NCBI RefSeq assembly: GCF_003073045.1
Contig: NC_037590.1
Span: 44,122,296 to 44,186,295, forward strand
Direction of reading: 5' to 3'
DNA length: 64,000 nt
Origin: Pomacea canaliculata
Lineage: Eukaryota > Mollusca > Gastropoda > Architaenioglossa > Ampullariidae
The position numbers and the translations under genes are program-made. Below, one piece after another: positions 35,960 to 44,123 of this stretch. A model generated the notes under the pieces. That model saw only the letters and a program-made list of their open reading frames with translations. It did not search any database and was not told where the DNA came from. Numbering within the stretch: position 1 is the stretch's first letter; every line of letters starts with the position of its first letter.

Positions 35960-36742
35960 CTATGCGCCACCACTCAGCTCTTGAACGTTCTTTTTGATGA
36001 TATTTGGTCATTTGCTGGAGAGCAAACAATAATTTAAAAAGGTTAGCCTAAGCAGAACAAAATTAATGCAATTTATCTCGGAATGAATTTACTGCATGCT
36101 ATGAAAACACAGTGAGTGAAGGCTGTATATAAACAACCAAATAGGGGAGTAAGTTAGCAAAGAGACATCTCCCTCTTAACAATAAAACTAATCCAAAGTG
36201 GCCAACAGTTGCTGTTGCTGAAAAGCCTGAATCAGGCATTCCCCAGTGCAGCCTTCACCCACGAGTTCAAGTTGAACACACCATACCTAAAGGAAAATCG
36301 GTTAAAGGGAGAGAATTTATTTAACCTTTCCCCATCCATCCCTGAATAAAACAAATTTGGAGGCAGCAACATGCAGATAAGGAAAGCTACATTTATTTTT
36401 CATGTATTTTTACACACAAAATTGCTCATTGGGAACAATGCCTCCAAATGAAAGAATAGATCTAAATTATCCCCTCGGATCACTTCAGGATTATTTCACT
36501 TCAATCATTCTATTTTCACACACCTGAGTTTGTGTAATCTCTTAGAATTTAATTACCAATCTGTGAAACCAACCTTATAGTATCTCTCTCTGTCTTGGAG
36601 AGCCATGACCTCATAAGGTAGTTTCTCTTTTAGATTGCGCCATTTGCAAGCTAAAGCTTTCACAATCTGGTGTTGGGGCATTAAAGGATGTTGTTTCTTT
36701 AAATGTATTCCCTTTTCTTTTATATAATAAAAGAAAGGTGTT
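35960..36742 (-). CDS. HMG-box exon pair, copy 1
   Basis: Exon 36742-36574 (acceptor AATTTGTTTCAG, donor AAG|GTTGGT; 169 nt) encodes RTPFFYYIKEKGIHLKKQHP, then QIVKALACKWRNLKEKLPYE and VMALQDRERYYK. The spacing of the aromatic start, central W and final Y..K fits an HMG box, a DNA-bending domain. Exon 36014-35960 (acceptor TTTGCTCTCCAG, donor ATAG|GTGAGT) continues QMTKYHQKERSRAEWWRI. Both are open and in phase. Upstream and downstream exons of this gene are not certain; the Myb/SANT-like exons at 34-35 kb could follow on the same strand, separated by a LINE. Compared with copy 2 (43437-43603) the flanking introns are about 95% identical but the HMG exon only about 70%. Family not assigned; multi-HMG proteins such as UBF are the nearest general resemblance. 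Confidence 0.5.
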
Positions 36743-36900
36743 CTGAAACAAATTAATAAATAGAAAATATCAAAATACTGAACAAATGTGTAATTTCAAA
36801 TTCATAATTCAGCTTGTCTGCACAAGTACTAAGAGATTGGTCCTAAATGAAAGAAAATGTTCAGACTCTCATGATTACTCAGTTATCCATATACCTAGAG
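36015..36900. repeat. Duplicated HMG-box block, copy 1 (partner 42872-43880)
   Basis: Introns on both sides of the HMG exon (36015-36573 and 36743-36900) match copy 2 at about 95% by eye. Similarity ends exactly at the 3' acceptor CTCTCCAG (36015). Copy 2 has about 130 extra bases inside the upstream intron. The exon between is diverged. Confidence 0.75.
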
Positions 36901-37349
36901 AGTACAATTTTGCATATGATAGCCTTTTGAGGCTCGTTTCGTTATCGCTTAGTCTCTCGTTTCATTATCGTGCTCTAACTGCATAGCCTTTTTTTTTTTT
37001 CTTCGCCGATTTACTATCACCTTTTTACTTTTACTATTTCAATTGTTAACTCTAACCACGTGTTTTCTTGTACGTCTCGGTATCTGGTTTTATAGGCAAA
37101 TTACATGAAAGGCTTAGATAAAACTAAGTTACTAAGCTTTCACTTTCTTTTCTCGGTTTTTGGATTATTTCCATGGCAACTGATACCGTGACAATTGCAA
37201 TAAAACCATTTTTTGAATTCCATTCAGCGGCAAAATCGCTGACATCCGCACTTTTTATGTCTAATATGCATGTTTACTACCTAAACTCTGTACACTTTAT
37301 TACCACTAAAAATTCCTATTTCTTTTCACATTTCATTATCCACATGCCT

Positions 37350-38230
37350 TTACAGTGGCACTGATAAAGTGCAACACAAATTCAATATTAAATGTTCACA
37401 TCCTGGAAATATTTTCCGCAAACACAGTAAAGCAAATTCACCCATCATTACTCCTCGTACTCTGAGTGCAAGGAATCCTTTTTTCCCCTTAACTCCAGTG
37501 AAATTGTACTGAAGTGCAAGTGGAGTTGAGAATATTCTCCTCAGTATGCTGCGCACCAAAGTTGCAACATTATCCCCCCCCCCATGGAGGAGAGATACTT
37601 CATCTGAAAAGTAAATAAAATGCTACAATACTGAGGTATGTGACCGAAAGCTCATGTTAATGCATGCTGTCATGACACTGTTATGACAGAATTAAGACGC
37701 ACTTAAATGATAGTTATGCAGCATTCTTGAGAAAAAAAACCCAGTAATAATAAAACCCTAAAGAAAATAGCTGCTGCTGCAAAGCTTACCATTCTCCTTC
37801 TCATCTTATGATCCTCCAGATTGTCCTCCATCCTTTGCAGATCTGCCTCTGTCTTTAGAGGAAACGAAAAATCTTCAGATGCTGTTTCGCCCAAGTGTTG
37901 GTCATCATTGACCTTTTGTCTGTGCAGCACCTGGTTTATTGTTTCCTGTAACTGTTGCAGCCTCACCTTAATTTCTTCTAGTAATTTGAAATATCGCTCA
38001 TGTGTTCTGTCTGCGCTCAAAACAAAACCAATATCAAATATAACCTGTGCATGTGGGATTTTGTAGACTAAGACAAAAACTTCACACAAAAAATTACCTT
38101 TTGGTTGCTGTCGGTCCCCAGACTGAGGCGGTCTACCTTTTTTCATGCTGCTGGTGGTCTTCTCACGGTGACGGCCCATTCTTTCTTCCCCATCCAATGT
38201 TTTGGAGTTGTCCATTATTCTTCCTTCCAT
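37350..38230 (-). CDS. DUF4806-domain protein, three exons
   Basis: Exon 38230-38098 starts MEGRIMDNSKTLDGEERMGR and is polar and basic. Exon 38010-37790 carries a helical stretch (ERYFKLLEEIKVRLQQLQET), then FSFPLKTEADLQRMEDNLED and HKMRRRM at the donor ATG|GTAAGC. Exon 37603-37350 has a glycine run, NVATLVRSILRRIFSTPLAL, QYNFTGVKGKKGFLALRV, then a stop. FPLxTxxDLxxxExxL..., a GG turn and (W/F)xGxxGKKxF are the marks of DUF4806, a domain of unknown function often seen in invertebrate and transposon-linked proteins. The exon 2/3 junction is out of phase by one; an eleventh G in the G10 run (37574-37583) would restore it. It lies immediately downstream of the homeobox exons on the same strand. 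Confidence 0.65.
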
Positions 38231-38470
38231 TGCTATTACAGGTTCTGTAGCGAGCTCGTATTATTGTGTTTTATTTTCTTCAGGATATATCATTGTTTGT
38301 GCCTGTTATACGAGAGACAATCCTTGCGCATAAACATCAGTGTGAAAGGATCTACTGTCGCCAAATTAGAGTTTTTGATGCACAAGGTACATGGGCAAAA
38401 TCATTACTGAAGTAAATGTCAGTAAATTGTTGTAGGTTATAGACAATGTTTTTTTTTCATATTTATTTAT

Positions 38471-38879
38471 TTATTTTTTTTGTTGTTGTTTAGCCGGCTT
38501 TGTTCCTTGCTTCCTCCGTTGGTTTGAAAACCAATTCTGGAAGGAAGAACTACAATGTTAAGTACATTTAATTTTGAATTGTAATGAAACAAATGCGGCA
38601 ATTTAAATTTGAAATTCATAGTACAGAGTGATTTTTTAGGCCTTGGTGGTCCGCCATATTTTGTACTTAAGTAAAGTGGTCAGCGGTCCGAAATACTTTG
38701 AGAACCACTGGACCAGTTTACTGTACTTACTTTAATAACCGCTTCTTCTAGGTGCGTGCTTTCTATGAGTCTTATCAGCGCGGCAGGCTTCAAGTAATTA
38801 TTTTTACGAAATTCTTTTTTTAATGCCTTCAAGATGACTGGGCTTAAACGGTGGCCTTTTCTTTTTCCATCAGAGGATT
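38471..38879 (-). CDS. Homeodomain C-terminal exons, atypical (WFSNQRRK)
   Basis: Exon 38879-38731 (acceptor GTGTGTCGCAG, donor AAA|GTAAGT) encodes GKRKGHRLSPVILKALKKEF, then RKNNYLKPAALIRLIEST and HLEEAVIK. Exon 38536-38471 (acceptor CTTCCTTCCAG) continues NWFSNQRRKQGTKPAKQQQ and ends at TAA. Together they give a homeodomain with basic N-arm, three helices and the recognition-helix residues W48, F49, N51 and R53. S50 and Q52 are unusual and the class is not obvious. The intron splits the domain just before helix 3's tryptophan. The 5' exons were not found. It is probably a divergent transcription factor or a domesticated or transposon-borne homeobox; both exons are open. Confidence 0.65.
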
Positions 38880-39279
38880 CTGCGACACACAGAGACAGAC
38901 AAGGCGTCAGGATATGTGTAGATGAATCAGATGAAATAGGACTCCACTAAAAGAGGCTTGTTTATAAAATTTTTCTTTCTTTGTTTGATTTTTTCTTTCC
39001 TTTATTTTTTGGTTCATTTTTTGGTTCACTTATATTCGTTTGTCCATTTTTCTTTCCCGTTTCAAGGGGAAGCATAACAAGACCTTATAAACATAAATTG
39101 GATTATCAAAAAAAAAAAAAAAAAAAGCTTACAGTACAAATAGCCTTCCAAGTATTGGAAATACTTTATGCACTTATGTACCATAGTGTCATATTGTATA
39201 ATGACAAGACAAATCTACAAATTCAACATCTCTATTTCCATAAAGATGAATGTGACATGAGAGGATACAGTGCAAGTCC

Positions 39280-39420
39280 TTCTGTCGCTCAGGAGGTTCC
39301 CAAGGCAGCCAAATCCAGTGCATAACAAGGAACCATCCTTGTACACAAGTGTGCACATTGATTCCACACCAACTGCCTTCCTGACTTCCTCCTGATTTTC
39401 TCGAAGCACGGTCATCTGCA
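39280..39420 (-). other. Possible exon of unknown gene
   Basis: After the acceptor GTGCTTGCTATTTTGCAG the minus strand is open: TVLRENQEEVRKAVGVESMC, then TLVYKDGSLLCTGFGCLGN. A donor (CAT|GTCACA) is weak. No family recognised. A second frame is also open. Confidence 0.25.
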
Positions 39421-39706
39421 AAATAGCAAGCACCATTATAAGAATCCCAACATCTAAATGATTTGAGTTCCATATTATCAAGGGCTGTTTTGCTTATTAT
39501 TAAATTTTAGTTGAAGTTAACAGTCAACTTTTTCTGCAGCAGTCCATGCTGAATAACAATGTTTGGCAATAAATAAAGTTAATAAAAAATAAGTATCTAG
39601 ATACTGAAGCACAAACATGGCAGATTGTTAAGCACATAAATCTGGTGGATGAAATTTTTTTGTTCACATTATCTAACATTTTTCTTTCAAGACATCAGGT
39701 AGCTTA

Positions 39707-40510
39707 CAATGTTTTTAATATTTCTTAACACGGCATTCACATCAAGTCTTTTGTTCCTTAATGTGAAAGCTATATCTTCATATTTTTGTTTCTTGTCTTC
39801 GGACAGGCTCCTCCACTGTTTTCCCCAATCCTCAGACTGGAAACCTGCATGGGGGTTTTTTAACATGTACTTTTAAGGTACTCACACATATCCACCTCTG
39901 CACCACACAGATAGAATGAGACAAAAATAATTGACAGTAATTTTTATTTAGCAAAGGCAGATGTATACGCATCTTGGTGTGACCAATGTTCATCTTATTT
40001 TTCATGTTCGGTATTTTCAGTTTTACTAGTTCAGTCCTATATCTTTTCAGTGTAATACAAGACTTCAAATAATCAGACCACAAAGGGGTTTCTCTTGTTC
40101 CCTGTACTCTGCCTTTTCTTCAGCTTTTTCTTGAGTAGCTGTTGTTTAGATCTATCCTGCTTTGCTTTGTCAGTCGTAAAAAGGACATAATCATTCAACT
40201 GCAGGTTATCGGCAACAAATCTCTTCTGTTTTTGATGTATATGGATGGCCATGTTCCGTGCAGGATGCACAGGTTTTTCAGCAAAGCCCAATTTTTATTA
40301 TTGACATTAATGCAATTGGTTACGAACGAGCAGGCATGTAGAATAAAAAGGAAGAGAAATGTGTTGAAAAGCAAGTAGCAATTCACCACACCTTGTTTCT
40401 TGTCTTCGAACAGGCTCCTCCACTGTTTTCCCCAATCCTCAGATGGAAACCCACATTTCTTAGTGAATTGAGAAAAGACAATGGGTACAGTAGGATATTT
40501 TTCCATTATC
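39707..40510 (-). pseudogene. HMG-box-like exon split by a shared intron and a 59-bp repeat
   Basis: Minus-strand exon about 40510-40392 reads MEKYPTVPIVFSQFTKKCGF then PSEDWGKQWRSLFEDKKQ. After intron copy 2 (40391-39845) the sequence restarts with SEDWGKQWRSLSEDKKQKYE, then DIAFTLRNKRLDVNAVL. W-x-x-L-x-x-x-x-K-x-x-Y is the second half of an HMG box. The 59 bases coding GFQSEDWGKQWRSLSEDKKQ are present on both sides of the intron, so a spliced product would carry an internal tandem duplication. The gene is probably inactive, or this is insertion damage. Confidence 0.5.
39845..40391. repeat. Shared intron 'a', copy 2, flanked by 59-bp direct repeats
   Basis: About 96% identical to 34327-34867 over 530 bases. 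Here it begins (minus strand) at AAG|GTGTGGTGAATTGC and ends CCCCCATGCAG. The flanking repeats, 40393-40450 and 39786-39844, differ at about two positions. They look like a very long target-site duplication or an internal tandem duplication with this sequence in the middle. Confidence 0.75.
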
Positions 40511-40575
40511 TCTTTTCGATGTGTTTTCGAAATACTGTATATGTAGTATAAATACTATCCCTTCATTAACAAACA

Positions 40576-41160
40576 GTAAGATAAGATAACTTTATTGTCC
40601 AGCAAAGGAGATGTGTCTTCCAGCATGCAAGCAGAGAGAAAATCAAAAACATCAACAATAACATGAGCAATGGCAGAAGTGAGCACACACACACCCACAC
40701 ACACACACACGCCCGCATCAAAAGGACAATACACCAGTTTCCATGACTACATAATGACAGTGATAACAGAGATGGGATTACGTCATCCCCCTTGTGTGTA
40801 ACACGTCAGGTTCGGTCTACTAGTCGCTTATAGTTTTTTGTTTGTTGAGAGCAGAGATGGCCGATGGAATGAATGACCTTCTATAAACGTTCTTTTTCGC
40901 AAGAGTGGCCCTCAACCTCCGTCTTGAGGGCATAGGCTCGAAGCGGGGGTTGAGTGGATGGGTGGGGTCAAGCATGATTTGTTTTGCTTTCCGGACAAGG
41001 GCTGAATCGTACAGGTGGGAAAGGGTCAGCTGTTAGGAGCCTACGATTTTGCTGGCTGTGTTTATGACGCGCCTCAGTTTGTTCTTGTTTGTCACGCTTG
41101 TCTGGCCATACCAAGAGACAATATTGAATGTAATTATGCTTTCTACCAGCGCACGATAGC
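40576..41160 (-). mobile_element. LINE 3' fragment, same family as in COX18 intron 3
   Basis: Minus-strand translation reads YRALVESIITFNIVSWYGQT, SVTNKNKLRRVINTASKIVG, a stop, then PLNPRFEPMPSRRRLRATLA and VYRRSFIPSAISALN. It matches the order at 21219-21584. The 3' end is GGACAATAAAGTTATCTTATCTTAC at 40576, with (TTATC) units typical of such tails. A (CA)n run lies at 40685-40712. Confidence 0.75.
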
Positions 41161-41565
41161 TCAAATCAAGGGGTCAACCATATTCCAAGATTACATTGGG
41201 TCATTAAACATCAAACTAGCATCGCGCAATTTAAAAACTCTATACAGATAGCGGGAAAGCTGTTTGATGGTTTCCTCAGCCGCATCTCCCATAACCCGTG
41301 ACACATTGTTTGGGTCTCTAGGGCACACACCTTGCAGTACTGGGACTTGCATTCTGATATAAGTATAAGCTTTACAACAACAAAAAACGAGTACATGTGC
41401 TTGATCTTCTATTTCTTCTTTGCACAGGGGACATGCCACGTCATGTGGGGCCACATCATTTCTGTATCGTAGCTTATGTGTTGTTATATTGGACATCCCA
41501 AATCTGAAGTGGATATAAGCTAGTTTAAAACATTGCAATTGGTGAAGGTCAATATATCTTTATAT
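41161..41565 (-). mobile_element. LINE 3' fragment, family b, copy 2
   Basis: An open minus-strand frame reads MQCFKLAYIHFRFGMSNITT, CPLCKEEIEDQAHVLVFCCC, then KAYTYIRMQVPVLQGVCPRD. The C-x2-C...H-x4-C-type motif closes a non-LTR ORF2. It abuts the previous LINE exactly at 41160/41161 and is about 96% identical to 35150-35560. Confidence 0.8.
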
Positions 41566-41569
41566 ATAT

Positions 41570-42349
41570 CATTGCAGAACACAAAGGGATTTCTCTATTT
41601 CCTGTAATTTGCCGTTTTCTCCCAGTAAGTTCTTTACTGACTTCGTGGGTTATAAAAACAAGAACAATGCCTATCAGGCTGACTGCATTTCCCCTGTAGC
41701 ATGACATCTTTAACAAAAATATAAAAGTCATTTAACTGATTGCAAGGATTTTATAGATTTTCCAAGGTATACAAATATTGACACTCTCTTACCATATAAT
41801 TCATTGAATATTTTCTGCACACATTAATGCAGATACCTCACATCCGATGGAACTGATTGCCTTTCTTGTGCTAGCACATGGGTCAGGCCATTTATTCTCA
41901 TCTCAAAGTAGTAGTCCACACCAATGTGTGAAAGTGCTCTCTCCTGCATATTAAATTATTCCATTGTACTTTGACTATACAAATATTGACACTCTCTTAC
42001 TATATGAATCATTAAATATTTTCTGCACACAGGACAATAAGGTGCATCATAATCATCATCATCAATCAACCATCCAATCCATCCGTCCACCGTCTGTCCG
42101 TCGTCATCAGTCATCATCATCATCAATCGTCAGTATTTGCACACAGCCCAGTCAGGACGAAAACTCCAAGTCGATTCAGGACTTGTTACAAGGAGGACAC
42201 ACTGTCCGCTCAGGACACACTGAGAACACCGAGAAGACCGCTCCTGTCAAGGAAAAACTCAGTCACAGCAAAGAATTCAAAACACCCCAACACTCTTTCC
42301 TGTGTTTTCTACAAAACCAATCTATCAGCACTTGTTGATTAAAAGACCG
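41570..42349. repeat. Mixed repeats: intron 'a' relic, 63-bp direct repeat, ATC-rich tract
   Basis: 41575-41640 is a diverged piece of shared intron 'a'. TATACAAATATTGACACTCTCTTA begins a roughly 63-bp unit at 41766-41828 that recurs at 41974-42036 (about 90% identical). 42045-42130 is ATC/CCATC low-complexity. No independent gene seen. Confidence 0.55.
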
Positions 42350-42830
42350 GCTGGCCATCACTGGTGTCACATGGACAAACAGAAAAAGCATCCTTGTCTT
42401 CTGCCTTGGAGTGTTCTGTTGGGGCATAGCAAGCTAGCACTGTTAGCTTGGTGTACTTTGAATGGAATCTTGCTCTCAAAAAGCCTGTGTCCATAAGGCT
42501 TCCATTCTAGCAGTGCCTTTTCACTTTTCCTGTTGAGGAGTAGGGCTACTCCTTCAGAGTGCTGAGCGTCTGATCTTCCTGAGAACAAGATGGTATGTCC
42601 TGACGCTAGTCTCCGTACCAGTCCATCTGACCTCACTGACTCCCAGGATGTCCAAGTTGTAGTTGTCAAACTCTTTGACTTGTTAGAGCATCCAGTTTCA
42701 TACAAGGTCTGGGCGTTCCAACACCTCACCCTCAACTTTTGATTCGGCTTGAATAAATCCACTGTCGGGGTGCCAGCTCCTTTCAGGTTTGGCTATCATC
42801 CCTCATAAATCCAGTCTACTTCGCCAAAAT
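42350..42830 (-). mobile_element. RTE-like LINE endonuclease fragment
   Basis: Minus-strand translation reads KLRVRCWNAQTLYETG, then SVRSDGLVRRLASGHTILFS and GRSDAQHSEGVALLLNRKSE, KALLEWKPYGHRLFESK. This is the apurinic-endonuclease start of an RTE-type ORF. Downstream domains are missing. It lies just beyond the acceptor of HMG block copy 2 and may have removed that gene's next exons. Confidence 0.75.
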
Positions 42831-43603
42831 TTCTTCTTTGTCAAAATATATGCTGTATACATATATGTTTCCTGGAGAGCAAACAATTTAAAAAGGTTAG
42901 CCTAAGCAGAACAAAATTAATGCACTTTATCTCGGAATGAATTTACTGCATGCTATGAAAACACAGTGAGTGGAGGCTGTATATAAACAACCAAATAGGG
43001 GAGTAAGTTAGCAAAGAGACATCTCCCTCTTAACAATAAAACTAATCCAAAAAGGCCAACAGTTGCTGTTGCTGAAAAGCCTGAATCAGGCATTCCCCAG
43101 TGCAGCCTTCACCCACGAGTTCAAGTTGAACACACCATACCTAAAGGAAAATCGGTTAAAGGGAGAGAATTTATTTAACCTTTCCCCATCCAACCCTGAA
43201 TAAAACAAATTTGGAGGCAGCAACATTCAGATAAGGAAAGCTACATTTATTTTTCATGTATTTTTACACACAAAATTGCTCATTGGGAACAATGCCTCCA
43301 TATGAAAGAATAGATCTAAATTATCCCCTCGGATCACTTCAGGATTATTTCACTTCAATCATTCTATTTTCACTAACGCCCACACCTGAGTTTGTGTAGT
43401 CTCTTAGAATTTAATTACCAATCTGTAAAAACCAACCTTCCAATAACGCTCTCTGTCCTGCAGAGCCATGACCTCATATTGTATCTTATTTTTGAGGCCA
43501 TGCCATTTGTGGGCTAATTCTTGTGCTACTTGTGGTTGCCCCCACAAAGGATGTTGCTCCTTTACTATGACTTTGTTCTTTTATATAGTAAAAGAATGCT
43601 GTT
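42815..43603 (-). pseudogene. HMG-box exon pair, copy 2, frameshifted
   Basis: Exon 43603-43437 uses the same acceptor (AATTTGTTTCAG) and donor (AAG|GTTGGT) as copy 1 but is 167 nt, two bases shorter. It reads RTAFFYYIKEQ, then in another frame KEQHPLWGQPQVAQELAHKW, HGLKNKIQYEVMALQDRERY, WK. The two-base loss breaks the frame. The next exon (from 42871, after CTCTCCAG) begins ETYMYTAYILTKKKFWRSR and soon stops; it differs from copy 1's. Introns match copy 1 at about 95%. Confidence 0.55.
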
Positions 43604-43880
43604 CTGAAACAAATTAATAAATAGAAAATATCAAAATACTGAACAAATGTGTAATTTCAAATTCATAATTCAGCTTGTCTGCACAAGTACTAAGAGATTG
43701 GTCCTAAATGAAAGAAAATGTTTAGTCCACAATGTGGTCATCAGACAGGTATCACCAGCAAAACCATTGTGCTTGTAGGATGGCCTGACCAAAAAAAAAA
43801 GGAAAGGGAACAGGTTAAGTAATAGAGTCCAACATATACTCTCATGATTACTCAGTTATCCTTATACCTAGAGAGTACAC
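42872..43880. repeat. Duplicated HMG-box block, copy 2 (partner 36015-36900)
   Basis: Intron blocks 42872-43436 and 43604-43880 match copy 1 closely. The latter includes about 130 extra bases (43723-43850) that contain a pyrimidine tract plus AG on the minus strand. The exon between is diverged. Confidence 0.75.
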
Positions 43881-44123
43881 AAAGCATCCTTTACAGATTT
43901 CCAGTTTTCCAGTCAGTAGCATATTGTTTCATATTAAATGCTAGTGACAAAAATGGACATAATTCTAAAATTTTAGATTTTAAAATTTGATGATGCTATA
44001 TACATTCGTTACTTTAGTGCCTTCAAGTTAAAGATTTTTTTTTAAATGTTAGTGCTCAAAGGATATTACATGATTATTATTAATACTTAGTGTCATCATC
44101 CCTGGCATCTGATCTTTACAGAA

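Noticed and set aside
36190..36287. Apparent exon VWCVQLELVGEGCTGECLIQ in both HMG blocks
   Set aside because: It lies within the intron that ends at CTCTCCAG and is as conserved as the surrounding intron, so similarity alone does not show coding.
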